DNA of 64,000 bases from DATCTV01 sp964400685 (lineage in GTDB: Bacteria; Desulfobacterota; Desulfomonilia; UBA1062). Positions 21,084 to 29,694 of the stretch are shown piece after piece. Under the pieces are notes generated by a model, which had not been told where the DNA came from, made no database searches, and saw only the letters and a list, made by a program, of their open reading frames with translations. Made by a program: the position numbers and the translations under genes. The stretch covers positions 1-64,000 of the forward strand of contig CAYNVT010000004.1 in assembly GCA_964400685.1 (NCBI GenBank), given 5' to 3'. Each line of letters opens with the position of its first letter. Positions within the stretch are counted from its first letter, which is position 1.

Positions 21084-21527
21084 TTATCCGGCCTGTCCCT
21101 TATCCGAAAATATTGCAGGGTAGATAAATATGCCGACTGATACGATGAGAAGCCCGATATCCCTCAGCAGATACCACCATGTAATTTTTGCAGCAGCAGG
21201 GTCGGTGGTAAAACACCCGCATGAGATATCAAGCCCGCGGACAAGACTCGCGCACAGTGCCACGGCGAATATAAGAAGCATGCCTGAAATCGCCAGGGAG
21301 CCGCCCTCGATGAATATCCCGCTAACGACAAAGAATCCGGCAATGATCTCGATTGGCGGCATGGATGTTGCTGCCAGATTCACGAGAAACCCGTTTGGAA
21401 GGATCTTATATGCATCGATCGCCTTTGCAAAGGCCACAGGTTCAGAAAAATGAATGAAGCCGGTATATATGAACATGCCGCCGATTAAGAGCCTTGCCAG
21501 AATATAGATGGCCTTTTTAGTGCTCAT
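21084..21527 (-). CDS. MauE/DoxX family membrane protein
   Basis: A 147-residue protein with four hydrophobic helices (about 7-27, 48-70, 75-95, 120-140). The motif RGLDISCGCF between helices 3 and 4 is the hallmark of the MauE branch, in which the CGC cysteines handle electrons or disulfides at the membrane. Its start overlaps the end of the rhodanese gene by 4 bp (21524-21527). The rhodanese/MauE pair suggests sulfur or thiol redox work at the membrane. Confidence 0.85.
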   Translation of the reverse strand: MSTKKAIYILARLLIGGMFIYTGFIHFSEPVAFAKAIDAYKILPNGFLVNLAATSMPPIEIIAGFFVVSGIFIEGGSLAISGMLLIFAVALCASLVRGLDISCGCFTTDPAAAKITWWYLLRDIGLLIVSVGIFIYPAIFSDKGQAG

Positions 21528-22030
21528 CTGCCTGACTCCTGAGGATAACCGGACATGCTCCAGGCCTCCCAGCCTTCAGGCATTTCCCTGACATTGGTAA
21601 AACCGTCTGCCATCAGCTCTTTTGCAAGCTCCTCGGCAAGAGGACAGTCAATCCCAAGACAATAGGTGATGATAAGCCTCGATTTGTCTTTCTCAATCGC
21701 ATTGACGGATTTGTCCCCTTTGCCGGGATGTATATTAATGGCCTTCGGGATATGACCCAGGTTGTAGTCATATTCGCTTCTTGCATCAATGAACAATGCC
21801 TTGCCCGAGCGGAAGGCCTTGAAGCCTTCCCAAACGCTTATCTTAGCAACCTGAACAGGATTAGTGGTAATCTGAGAGGAAGCCTGGCCGGCAGTTGCCG
21901 CAACTTCTCCGGCTGTTTCAATCTTGTCATGGCGCAGAGTATTCACAGCAAGCCCTATTATGACGCCTGCCGCTATTATGATCAGAACCTGAAGAATTCC
22001 TCTTTTAAAAATCCTTTCCAGCTTATTCAT
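21524..22030 (-). CDS. Membrane-anchored rhodanese-domain protein
   Basis: A 168-residue protein with an N-terminal membrane anchor (about 12-30, LQVLIIIAAGVIIGLAV) and one rhodanese domain (~65-165). The domain has FIDARSEYDYNLGHIPKAINI and the active-site loop YCLGIDCPLA, where the first Cys is the sulfur-carrying residue. The anchor orientation suggests a periplasmic catalytic domain, but this is not certain. It overlaps the MauE-like gene by 4 bp and follows the activase gene by 32 bp. Likely role: sulfur transfer or thiol redox with its neighbour. Confidence 0.88.
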   Translation of the reverse strand: MNKLERIFKRGILQVLIIIAAGVIIGLAVNTLRHDKIETAGEVAATAGQASSQITTNPVQVAKISVWEGFKAFRSGKALFIDARSEYDYNLGHIPKAINIHPGKGDKSVNAIEKDKSRLIITYCLGIDCPLAEELAKELMADGFTNVREMPEGWEAWSMSGYPQESGR

Positions 22031-22062
22031 TCTTCACTCTTTCGGATTATATTATTTGATAC

Positions 22063-22827
22063 TTAAATCCTGGAAGCGATTATTGCAGCGCCTATCGCCC
22101 CGTTTACCTGGGTCTCGGTGAAGACCTCCATTGGTCCCAGCTTCGCTTCAAGCGCCTTTACTATACCAATGTTTTTTGCAACGCCTCCGGTCATCATAAT
22201 CGGCTTTTTCACGCCTACCCTGTTTGCAAGTGCAGCGACACGTGAGGCGACCGACTCATGGATGCCTGCTATTATATTTTCACGTGTCTCCCCCTTGGCT
22301 ATCAACGATATGACCTCGCTTTCTGCAAACACCGTGCAGAGGCTGCTTATGTGCGAAGGATTTTCAGCCCTGAGAGAAGTCTCGCCGAATTTATCCAGAT
22401 CGACCTCAAGCGCCCTTGCCATAACTTCCAGAAACCTGCCTGTACCTGCTGCGCACTTGTCATTCATGGCAAAATCCTTGACCTTTCCCTGAGCGTCGAG
22501 GACGATGGCCTTGCTGTCCTGCCCTCCTATATCGACTACAGAGCGGACATCCGGATTTAAAAAATACGCCCCGGTCGCATGGCAGATTATCTCGGTGACG
22601 GCCTTGTCCGCAAAATCGACGGAATTTCTGCCGTAGCCCGTGGCTACCACTCTGCTCAGTGAACCGGGCTTTATGCCAGCTTCACCGAGTATATCATCAA
22701 ATATCCTTTTACCCGCCTGTGTTGAGTTGTATCCGGTAAAAGACACCTTTGTGGCTATGATTTCACCATCCTTAAGAATGGCCGCCTTTGCCGTTATCGA
22801 ACCTATGTCAATTCCGAGTGTTGTCAT
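22063..22827 (-). CDS. 2-hydroxyacyl-CoA dehydratase-type activase (BcrAD/BadF/HgdC family)
   Basis: A 254-residue ATP-driven electron-transfer activator of the ASKHA fold. Motifs: LGIDIGSITAKAAIL (phosphate loop), VVDIGGQDSKAIVL, NDKCAAGTGRFLE and SLCTVFAESEVISL. The Cys of KCAAG and of SLC form the [4Fe-4S] cluster shared across the homodimer. Such activases power dehydratases or benzoyl-CoA reductases of the HgdAB/BcrBC type, but no such partner gene is in the window. It sits between an SDR and a rhodanese gene in a tight minus-strand string. Confidence 0.92.
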   Translation of the reverse strand: MTTLGIDIGSITAKAAILKDGEIIATKVSFTGYNSTQAGKRIFDDILGEAGIKPGSLSRVVATGYGRNSVDFADKAVTEIICHATGAYFLNPDVRSVVDIGGQDSKAIVLDAQGKVKDFAMNDKCAAGTGRFLEVMARALEVDLDKFGETSLRAENPSHISSLCTVFAESEVISLIAKGETRENIIAGIHESVASRVAALANRVGVKKPIMMTGGVAKNIGIVKALEAKLGPMEVFTETQVNGAIGAAIIASRI

Positions 22828-22829
22828 GG

Positions 22830-23588
22830 CTAAACCGCTGTTGTGCCCCCGTCAACGACAAGAGTCTGACCGGTAATAAAGCTGGCACCTTCAGAGGCAA
22901 GGAAAAGAGCGGGATGGACCACTTCCATTGGTTCGGCTATGCGGCCCATGGGAATGCCTTTTGTGATCTGGGCAAGTATTTCCGCATTCGACCAGAATGG
23001 TTTTGAAAAATCGGTCCTGACCATCGCAGGCGCAACTGCGTTTACCCTTATCCCGTATTGCGCCAGTTCGCTGGCAAGAACCTTCGTGAGCATCTCTATC
23101 GCGGCCTTTGCAGTCCCGTATATGCCCATGCCGGGAGAGGCCTTCCTGCCGGCAACAGATGTGATTGTCACGATAGAGCCCTTATTCTGAGGCTTCATTA
23201 TTTTTGCAGCCTTTCTTGAAACCAGAAAGGTCCCGCTCAGATTCGAATCGATTATCTTCTGCCAGATTGCAAGCTCCGTATCTGCAATCGACGCAGTAAG
23301 CAGGTTCATGCCTACATTGTTTATGAGTATGTCAAGGCGCCCCCCGGACCAGGCGGTGATTTCATCGAACATCCTTTCGACGTCGGCTTCCTGTCCGATA
23401 TGAGCCTGAACCGCTATGAGCCTGTCGCCTGCATTAAGCAGAGCTGCAGCTGCGTCGAGGCCTTCTTTTTTCCGTCCGCAAACAGCCACTTTCGCACCCT
23501 GGCCGAGAAGGGTCTTCGCCATCTCGAGCCCAATGCCCCGGCTTCCCCCCGTTACGAGTACAACCTTGTCTTCAAGTCCGTAATTCAT
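22830..23588 (-). CDS. SDR family NAD(P)-dependent oxidoreductase
   Basis: A 252-residue short-chain dehydrogenase. Cofactor loop VTGGSRGIGLEMAKTLL; NNVG at the NAG position; catalytic Ser in TITSVAG and Tyr-x3-Lys in YGTAKAAIE; closing GQTLVVDGG. The start is placed at ATG 23588, behind GGGAGAG; an in-frame ATG at 23606 would overlap the stop region of the upstream hydrolase gene. It ends 2 bp before the activase gene. It may reduce or oxidise a hydroxyacyl or ketoacyl intermediate, consistent with a CoA-ester pathway, but the substrate is not shown. Confidence 0.9.
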   Translation of the reverse strand: MNYGLEDKVVLVTGGSRGIGLEMAKTLLGQGAKVAVCGRKKEGLDAAAALLNAGDRLIAVQAHIGQEADVERMFDEITAWSGGRLDILINNVGMNLLTASIADTELAIWQKIIDSNLSGTFLVSRKAAKIMKPQNKGSIVTITSVAGRKASPGMGIYGTAKAAIEMLTKVLASELAQYGIRVNAVAPAMVRTDFSKPFWSNAEILAQITKGIPMGRIAEPMEVVHPALFLASEGASFITGQTLVVDGGTTAV

Positions 23589-23606
23589 AATTTTCTCTCC
23601 CTGCAT

Positions 23607-24599
23607 TTACCTGTTTTCTTTTGTAAATGGTCCTATCGTCATATCCTTTGTTATCTTCTGATCAATAAAATCAAGTATCAGACCTGCAGTAACATCGGGT
23701 ATTTCCTCCTGCGGCGTATGTCCGCAGTGCTGAACTATTGCAAGGTTTGCATTGGGAAGGTTGTGTCTGTACTGATAACCCACGATGAGCGGAATCCATT
23801 CATCTTCCTCTCCCCATACAAGCAGGGTTTTCTGGCCTATCGAAGGAATACGCTTAAGGTATGGTTTAAAATAGTCGAAATCAAGCTGCGTGATTATCGC
23901 TGCCTGGGCGTCTACGGAGCCAACAGTAATCAGCCTTGCGTAATAATTATCAATCTGATCCTGACTCACCCAGTCCTTGTTGTAGAACACTTCCTTCAAG
24001 TTCCATTTTACAACCCATTTTCCGAACAGAGCCTTTATCGAGAAGACTGCTCCGGGTACTGACCCCATACGTATAATAAGAGGTTTTTTCTGGGGATAGC
24101 CTGCGGGGTCCAGAAGGACCATGCTGCTTATATATTCAGGATGCTCCATCGCCATGAGAATGCCTACGGCCCCGCCCAGAGAGTTGCCGACATAGATCAC
24201 ATTCTTGATACCTATGGCGTCCATGCATGCACGGACTTCTTCCATAAGCGTAACCGGGTCATATTTGACATCATCTGACGCCCTGGGTTTATCTGACCAG
24301 CCGAAACCTTTCATATCGATGGCATAAACGTGCAGTCCTTTTTTCTGAAGGACTGGGGCCGCTTTCTCCCATGAATATGTAGATGAACCGAATCCATGGA
24401 CCATAAGCACAGGCTGGCCGGCAGCGGGATATTCAGTGTAGTGGAAATTCGTCCGGCCAATCTTTATCATGTGGTCTTCGCCGTTCGGGCACGGGATAGC
24501 AATTTCACCCTGCGGTATATTCTTTATGAAAATTCCGCACCCGCTCAGAATCGATAAGATGATAAACATTACGAATATGACTGAAAACCTGCATTTCAT
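23607..24599 (-). CDS. Alpha/beta hydrolase lipoprotein
   Basis: A 330-residue hydrolase with a lipoprotein signal: hydrophobic leader and lipobox LSGC with Cys21. The alpha/beta hydrolase core is clear: MVHGFGSSTYSWEKAAP (oxyanion), VGNSLGGAVGIL with the nucleophile Ser, WGEEDEWIP with the acid, and HCGHTPQEE with the His. The type is that of C-C hydrolase/epoxide hydrolase-like enzymes (MhpC/RutD-like). The gene starts with AGGAGG at ATG 24599 and is followed by the SDR gene after 18 bp. Confidence 0.9.
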   Translation of the reverse strand: MKCRFSVIFVMFIILSILSGCGIFIKNIPQGEIAIPCPNGEDHMIKIGRTNFHYTEYPAAGQPVLMVHGFGSSTYSWEKAAPVLQKKGLHVYAIDMKGFGWSDKPRASDDVKYDPVTLMEEVRACMDAIGIKNVIYVGNSLGGAVGILMAMEHPEYISSMVLLDPAGYPQKKPLIIRMGSVPGAVFSIKALFGKWVVKWNLKEVFYNKDWVSQDQIDNYYARLITVGSVDAQAAIITQLDFDYFKPYLKRIPSIGQKTLLVWGEEDEWIPLIVGYQYRHNLPNANLAIVQHCGHTPQEEIPDVTAGLILDFIDQKITKDMTIGPFTKENR

Positions 24600-24661
24600 T
24601 CTTGCCTCCTAAGAAAATTAAATCATATTGCAACAGGTAAGCATAACCTGTTTTATGCCCA

Positions 24662-24795
24662 TCAGCGAAGTCCCGCGGAAATTGCCGGCCAGAGGATATC
24701 CATACCCTGCTCCGTAGCCGCCGGCCTGAACATAAGCAACCTTATTTCTGAAAATATAAGGTTGTGCACTTTAAGCGATTTCATATGAGGATTTT
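24662..24795 (-). other. Probable frameshifted C-terminal end of the flavoprotein gene
   Basis: Downstream of the stop at 24781-24783, the neighbouring frame runs on to TGA at 24662 with codon use like the rest of the locus. It encodes ~40 residues including IRLLMFRPAATEQGMDILWP, of the type seen at the tail of geranylgeranyl-reductase-like flavoproteins. The two frames could be joined at a run of five T (24792-24796). This may be a real mutation or a sequencing slip. Confidence 0.5.
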
Positions 24796-25743
24796 TCTGA
24801 CTGCAGCCGAAACGCTGTCCCAGTTTCCGTATCTGAGGGCATGGGCGCCGGCAACACCGCATGCATTCGATATCAGGAAAGATGTCCTGATACCGCTGCC
24901 TCCTCTTGCCTGTACATGGCCGAGCGCATCGCCTGCCATGAAAAGGCCTGTTGCAGGCATGCATTCGGTGATCATTCCGCCCATCGGGATTGATGTTCGC
25001 AGGCTGTATTCGACTGTGGCGCCCTTTATCCTTTCGGAGAAGATTTTATGGAAAGAGGAGAATTCTTCAAGCTCCGGCAGCCAGTTGTTCGACAGGCTTA
25101 AAATGATTATTTCCGCTTCTCCTTTGCCTCTCGGGAATATGCAGCCGACGGCAAGCCTGCCTCCTTCAGCATGAAAATGATATTCAAGCCTGTCTTCCGG
25201 ACCGTCATAGTTTTTTAAAATCCATTTTGCGGCAGGCCTGTCCATTTTAGACCGGTCAATCCCGGTAAGAGTAGATGAAAGATCATCAATGCCTCCACAT
25301 GAATATATCAGGTCTGCAGGACAATCCCTGTCTGAAAGCCTCACCATTTGCGCCCTTCCCTTTTCAACAATGATCCCTACAACGTTGGTGCCGGTATGAA
25401 TACTTGCCCCGGATTTCTGAACCTTTTGGGCAATGGCCTTAATGAAATCCTGCCAGTCGATGATCAGGTTGTATTCAGATATCGTCCGGTCAACCAGCTT
25501 TTTGCCGGAATGGGAATAGTAGCGGCGTTTGTTTATTCTGTGGATTGTCTGCGAATCGAAAAAGCCTTTTCCAAGCAAGGCCTCCATTTCAGGGCTGAAA
25601 CGGATTGTCTCTCCCCTCCTCTGTTGGCCGATCTCCTGCTGCCTCTCATAAATATCAACCTCGATACCTGCGCGGGAAAGAGCAAGCGCTGCTCCCAACC
25701 CTGCAGGGCCTGCTCCGATAACAATGGCTTTATTATTCATCAT
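24781..25743 (-). CDS. FAD-dependent oxidoreductase, geranylgeranyl-reductase-like
   Basis: A 320-residue flavoprotein with an N-terminal Rossmann dinucleotide loop VIGAGPAGLGAALAL and the acidic end YER. The family GDALGHVQARGGSGI segment near residue 275 is the GD motif that binds FAD. It resembles geranylgeranyl reductase / digeranylgeranylglycerophospholipid reductase enzymes, which reduce isoprenoid or other double bonds, but is about 40-70 residues shorter at the C-terminus. The missing part appears to be in the next frame (24662-24795). It is divergent from the first arnT-like gene. No clear ribosome site precedes the ATG at 25743. Confidence 0.8.
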   Translation of the reverse strand: MMNNKAIVIGAGPAGLGAALALSRAGIEVDIYERQQEIGQQRRGETIRFSPEMEALLGKGFFDSQTIHRINKRRYYSHSGKKLVDRTISEYNLIIDWQDFIKAIAQKVQKSGASIHTGTNVVGIIVEKGRAQMVRLSDRDCPADLIYSCGGIDDLSSTLTGIDRSKMDRPAAKWILKNYDGPEDRLEYHFHAEGGRLAVGCIFPRGKGEAEIIILSLSNNWLPELEEFSSFHKIFSERIKGATVEYSLRTSIPMGGMITECMPATGLFMAGDALGHVQARGGSGIRTSFLISNACGVAGAHALRYGNWDSVSAAVRKILI

Positions 25744-25820
25744 CGGACAAGATTACCAATATGCAATTTGCCTTGTCAATTTATTATATGTTAATTTCAT
25801 CTGAACTGGGAGAATGTTTT

Positions 25821-27389
25821 ATGGAAAAGATCGATAAAAAAACCTGGTATTTCATACTTGGGGCTCTTCTTCTAATTCTTCTGCCGGGGATAAACCATGG
25901 CATATGGCGTCCCGACGAACCGTATATGGCGGGTATCTGTTCGGAGATGGCCAGGACAGGCGATTTTGTCGTTCCCAGACTCAACGGCGTACCTTTTCTT
26001 GAGAAACCTCCCCTGTACTACTGGGTAGCGGCTTCATTCGGTACCGTTTTCGGCACCACCGACGATATGCCTTTCAGGCTCGCTTCAACCCTATTTTCAA
26101 TATTGACCCTGGTTACGATTTTCTTCGGCATCAGAAAAAGGACATCGGATGTTACCGCAGCAATGGCCTGCCTCGTACTTTCCTCCCTCTGGCAGTTTTT
26201 CGATCAGTCGCGCTGGATAATAGTCGATATAGCCCTTATCTTCGGTGTTGCTCTATCCATGGTTGCATGGTTCAGGATCACCCATAAAGGCAGGTGGACC
26301 GATTCGATGCTGCTTGGAATAGGTACTGCAATTGCCTTCATGGCAAAGGGATTTGTGGGGCCTGCAATGATCGCATCTGCGATTGTCGTAGATGTGCTCA
26401 TAAAGAGAGATTTCAGGCTTATCATCAGATCAAGGCCGCATATCGCACTTTTATTCTTCATGCTGCCCATCGCGATATGGACAGCTCTGCTCTATAAAAG
26501 CGGAGGCTGGTCTTTCGTCAGGGAAGTGCTCGTCGTGAACAACATCATGCGTTTTACCGGTGCGCCCGAAGGTGCTGCGCTGGGGCATATGCACGGCCCT
26601 TTCTATTATCTGCCCAAGGTACCGTCCGAGATGATCCCCTGGACGCTGATAGGGATACCCGCTTTCATCGCATCTTTTAAAAATTTCAGAAACGACAGCT
26701 ACCTTCCCTGGTTCATAGGGCCCTTGCTGCTTCTCTCGGCTTCATCAGCAAAGAGAGGCCTTTATCTGGCGCCTCTCGGACCTGCAATAGCCTGTATGAT
26801 CGCCTCATGGCTGTCGTCTCCACCACAGAATAAATGGGAGGAGCTTACGATAAAGATCACATGGGCTCTTACCGCAGCCGCGGCACTGGTTCCACTTGCC
26901 GGATTATTCATGGGTGTGCCTTTCTGGGGGGCGGTCATGGGCATGATATCCATTGGAAGCCTTGTCTACATATACAGGTACAGCGGACTGAAAATGTCAA
27001 ACCTTGCTCTGTGCATTTCGGTCTGTATTGTTATGGCTTCGGCCATGTTTGTCTTTTACATGCACCAGCAACCAGGTGAGGATTACCTGCCGTTTGCGAA
27101 GAAAGCCCTCAGCGTTTCGCAGGGAAAAGAAATCATTCTTCTAGCGGATGACGAGGTGTTTGAAGGCGTGATGCCCATGATAACAGGCAAATATTTCAGA
27201 AACGTGCCTAAACCCGACCGGATTACGGAAGAAGGCTATTATATCTGGGCCGATAACCGGAAAGAAGAAATCACGCGGAAAATCAGGAAACTCTATAAGG
27301 TCGATGTGGTGCTGGACAAGCGTATAGGAAGGAAAAACGCAAGACTCGCCTACATCATTCCCGAACCCCATGCAAATCCCGGGAGATAA
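25821..27389 (+). CDS. ArnT-like glycosyltransferase 1 (GT39/GT83 type)
   Basis: A 522-residue polytopic membrane protein, about 12 hydrophobic helices, of the ArnT/PMT family, which transfers L-Ara4N or another sugar from an undecaprenyl phosphate carrier to lipid A. The first periplasmic loop has IWRPDEPYMAG, keeping Asp-Glu of the family's DEPR motif but with Tyr in place of Arg. KGFVGP, HGPFYYLPKVP and SSAKRGLYLAPLGP are further family marks. The start is ATG 25821, behind GGGAG; an in-frame ATG at 25761 adds 20 unlikely residues. It ends 3 bp before the response regulator gene, so sugar transfer and regulation share a transcript. Confidence 0.85.
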   Translation: MEKIDKKTWYFILGALLLILLPGINHGIWRPDEPYMAGICSEMARTGDFVVPRLNGVPFLEKPPLYYWVAASFGTVFGTTDDMPFRLASTLFSILTLVTIFFGIRKRTSDVTAAMACLVLSSLWQFFDQSRWIIVDIALIFGVALSMVAWFRITHKGRWTDSMLLGIGTAIAFMAKGFVGPAMIASAIVVDVLIKRDFRLIIRSRPHIALLFFMLPIAIWTALLYKSGGWSFVREVLVVNNIMRFTGAPEGAALGHMHGPFYYLPKVPSEMIPWTLIGIPAFIASFKNFRNDSYLPWFIGPLLLLSASSAKRGLYLAPLGPAIACMIASWLSSPPQNKWEELTIKITWALTAAAALVPLAGLFMGVPFWGAVMGMISIGSLVYIYRYSGLKMSNLALCISVCIVMASAMFVFYMHQQPGEDYLPFAKKALSVSQGKEIILLADDEVFEGVMPMITGKYFRNVPKPDRITEEGYYIWADNRKEEITRKIRKLYKVDVVLDKRIGRKNARLAYIIPEPHANPGR

Positions 27390-27392
27390 AGA

Positions 27393-28061
27393 ATGAAGGT
27401 CCTTGTAATTGAAGATGATATAAAAACAGCATCGTTCATTATAAAAGGGCTTTCGCAGGCAGGCTATCTCGCGGACCATGCACCAGACGGCGAAACCGGC
27501 CTTTTTATGGCGCAGACGGCATCTTATGATGCGGCGGTAGTCGATATAATGCTGCCGCTGCTCGACGGGATATCCCTGGTAAAGAAGTTGAGGGCTGATA
27601 ATAATATGACGCCTGTCATTTTTTTAAGCGCAAAAGGCTCAACCGAGGACCGAATAAAAGGGCTTCAAACAGGAGCAGATGACTACATTCCAAAGCCGTT
27701 CGCATTTTCAGAACTTCTTGCAAGACTTCAGGCTGTCCTGAGGCGTGCTTCAGCATCTGCAGAACCGACAACTTTAAGCATATCCGACCTCACACTTGAC
27801 CTTATAAAAAGAAAGGTTTTCAGGGCAGGGGTCGAGATCGAACTTCAGACCAAGGAATTTGCCCTGCTTGAATATCTTATCAGGAACAAGGGCCGGGTCA
27901 TTTCAAAGACCATGATCATCGAAAACGTCTGGAACTATAATTTTGACCCCCAGACAAACGTGGTTGAGGCAAGGATATGCCATTTAAGGGACAAGATCGA
28001 CCGCGACCATGAACACAAGCTTATCCAGACGATCCGCGGTGTGGGGTACATGATTGAGTAA
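27393..28061 (+). CDS. OmpR-family response regulator (PmrA/BasR-like)
   Basis: A 222-residue response regulator. Receiver domain (1-115) with the phospho-acceptor Asp51 in VVDIMLPLLDG and the Lys in YIPKPF. The DNA-binding winged helix (~125-220) has LTLDLIKRKVFRAG and the ending HKLIQTIRGVGYMIE. It is similar in build to PmrA/QseB/CusR regulators. GGGAGATAAAG precedes the ATG. The gene overlaps its kinase gene by 8 bp. By context it probably controls the lipid A L-Ara4N genes on both sides; no binding site could be identified. Confidence 0.93.
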   Translation: MKVLVIEDDIKTASFIIKGLSQAGYLADHAPDGETGLFMAQTASYDAAVVDIMLPLLDGISLVKKLRADNNMTPVIFLSAKGSTEDRIKGLQTGADDYIPKPFAFSELLARLQAVLRRASASAEPTTLSISDLTLDLIKRKVFRAGVEIELQTKEFALLEYLIRNKGRVISKTMIIENVWNYNFDPQTNVVEARICHLRDKIDRDHEHKLIQTIRGVGYMIE

Positions 28062-29457
28062 AAAGACTTCCAGAATATCAGGTGTTGCTCTCAAAATCGC
28101 ACTTTCCTATGCAGCAGCTTTCGTTGTTGTCGCAGCTGCAGCGTTCGGCGTTCTTTATATCGGGCTGGCCTCCAACCTTCAGGCAAGGCTTGACGAGCTT
28201 TTAAGGAAGCAGGCATCAGACCTTGAACTGCTTTATGAATCAGGGAACAGAACTCTATTTGCTGAGGAAATCAACAGGCAGACAAGTTACGAGGGCGTTG
28301 ACAGAATGTTCATGCTGCTGATGAATAAAAAGGCTGATCCCACCCTGAAAACAGACATGACCCCCTGGACAGGAGTTTTAGAGACCCTTTCGAAAGAAGC
28401 ATCCATCATGAAAAACGAAGAGGATTTTATCACGCTGAAAGTTGCAGAACGAAAACACAAGGTCAGGGTAATCATCCGGCGTCTTAAAGACGGTTCATTC
28501 ATTGCTGCGGGGAGAACGGTCAGAGACAATGACAAGGTGATGGAAGATTTCAGGGAGATTTTCTCCACCGCTTTTTCCCTGATACTCCTTATTGGTGCCC
28601 TTGCTGCATGGTTTGTTACAAAAAGAGCTATGCGAGGGGTCGAGCGTGTCACAAAGACGGCAGGCATCATCGGGACCGAAGGGCTTTCAAAAAGGGTCCC
28701 TGTTGGAAATGAAGGCCGGGAGATAGCAGAGCTGGCAACAGCCTTTAATGACATGCTCGAACGTATCGAAGCCCTCATAACAGATATGAGGGCCGTCACC
28801 GACAACATCGCCCATGACCTTAAAAGCCCTCTTACCAGAATCAGGGGAATTGCTGAAACGACGCTTACCGGTTCGCAGAATCTTGCCGAATACAGGGATA
28901 TGGCAGGCAATGTCATCGAGGAATGCGATAGGATGGTTTCGATGATCAACATCATGCTTGAGATAGCCCGTACTGATGCGGGGCTTACAAAGCTTGACAC
29001 CAAAGAGTTGGATATCAATGAAATTCTAGTCGATATTGTTGATATTTACGAGGCACTGGCCCAGGACAGAGGCATCATCCTTTCATTAATTAACCCCGGC
29101 AATATCCCCAGGGTTTCGGCGGACAAGGCCATGATTCAAAGTGCGGTTGCCAACCTGATCGATAATGCGGTCAAATATACTCCTTCAGGCGGCGAAGTCT
29201 GCATACGCACAGGAATCGAGAACGGCACAATAATGATTTCAGTAACGGATACAGGGCCCGGAATTACAGAAGAAGATATCCCTCATATTTTCGAAAGATT
29301 TTACCGCGGCGATATAAGCCGGTCAACCCCTGGAAGCGGCCTCGGCCTGAGCCTTGTCATGTCCATAGCCAAGGCCCACGGCGGCGACGTGAGCGTCAAA
29401 ACTTCACCAAATGGTAGCACATTCAGCCTGAGCCTGCCGTTAAAGAAAATAATATGA
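28054..29457 (+). CDS. Sensor histidine kinase (PmrB-like, HAMP)
   Basis: A 467-residue inner-membrane kinase starting with TTG inside the regulator's stop region. Membrane helices near residues 12-35 and 170-190 enclose a ~135-residue periplasmic sensor domain. After it come a HAMP domain (~190-245), HisKA with His254 in NIAHDLKSPLTRIRG, and HATPase_c with NLIDNAVKYTP, DTGPGI and GSGLGLSL. The build matches PmrB/CusS-type kinases. The signal is not clear: the periplasmic domain holds acidic residues that could bind metals or cationic peptides, which is an inference. Confidence 0.93.
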   Translation: MSKKTSRISGVALKIALSYAAAFVVVAAAAFGVLYIGLASNLQARLDELLRKQASDLELLYESGNRTLFAEEINRQTSYEGVDRMFMLLMNKKADPTLKTDMTPWTGVLETLSKEASIMKNEEDFITLKVAERKHKVRVIIRRLKDGSFIAAGRTVRDNDKVMEDFREIFSTAFSLILLIGALAAWFVTKRAMRGVERVTKTAGIIGTEGLSKRVPVGNEGREIAELATAFNDMLERIEALITDMRAVTDNIAHDLKSPLTRIRGIAETTLTGSQNLAEYRDMAGNVIEECDRMVSMINIMLEIARTDAGLTKLDTKELDINEILVDIVDIYEALAQDRGIILSLINPGNIPRVSADKAMIQSAVANLIDNAVKYTPSGGEVCIRTGIENGTIMISVTDTGPGITEEDIPHIFERFYRGDISRSTPGSGLGLSLVMSIAKAHGGDVSVKTSPNGSTFSLSLPLKKII

Positions 29458-29505
29458 TCATGTTAAGTATACAGACAAGTGAATCAAAATATGATATAAA
29501 ATCTT

Positions 29506-29694
29506 ATGAAGTTAGACAGAACAAAAACCCTGCTAAAAAAACAGACCAAACAAGATGACTGCTTTGTTAATGCCTCTTTTCAGGAAAGAATATCTTTTGT
29601 CTGGGAACTGACATCTGAATTGTGGCACCTGAAAGGTGACAGAGATGCTGAACGAAGATTACAAAGATATGTTACAAAGCTTGTTAGACAATGA
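29506..29694 (+). CDS. Small protein paired with a nucleotidyltransferase (possible antitoxin-like partner)
   Basis: A 62-residue, strongly basic and acidic protein ending RRLQRYVTKLVRQ. Small proteins with this type of ending (RLQR then a basic tail) are often found directly before a stand-alone nucleotidyltransferase gene, and here it overlaps the next gene by 50 bp. Sequence gives no catalytic motif. It may stabilise or restrain the nucleotidyltransferase. No clear ribosome site is seen before the ATG at 29506. The assignment rests on context. Confidence 0.5.
   Translation: MKLDRTKTLLKKQTKQDDCFVNASFQERISFVWELTSELWHLKGDRDAERRLQRYVTKLVRQ

Noticed and set aside
24737..24766. Inverted repeat CAACCTTAT/ATAAGGTTG after the flavoprotein stop
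   Set aside because: It could be a terminator, but it falls inside the likely frameshifted coding tail and no T tract follows.
25744..25820. PmrA-box (CTTAAG repeats) before arnT-like 1
   Set aside because: No matching repeat was found; the response regulator probably uses another site.
28287..29018. A 243-codon open frame on the minus strand
   Set aside because: It is the antisense of the histidine kinase; Ser-rich and without domain marks.
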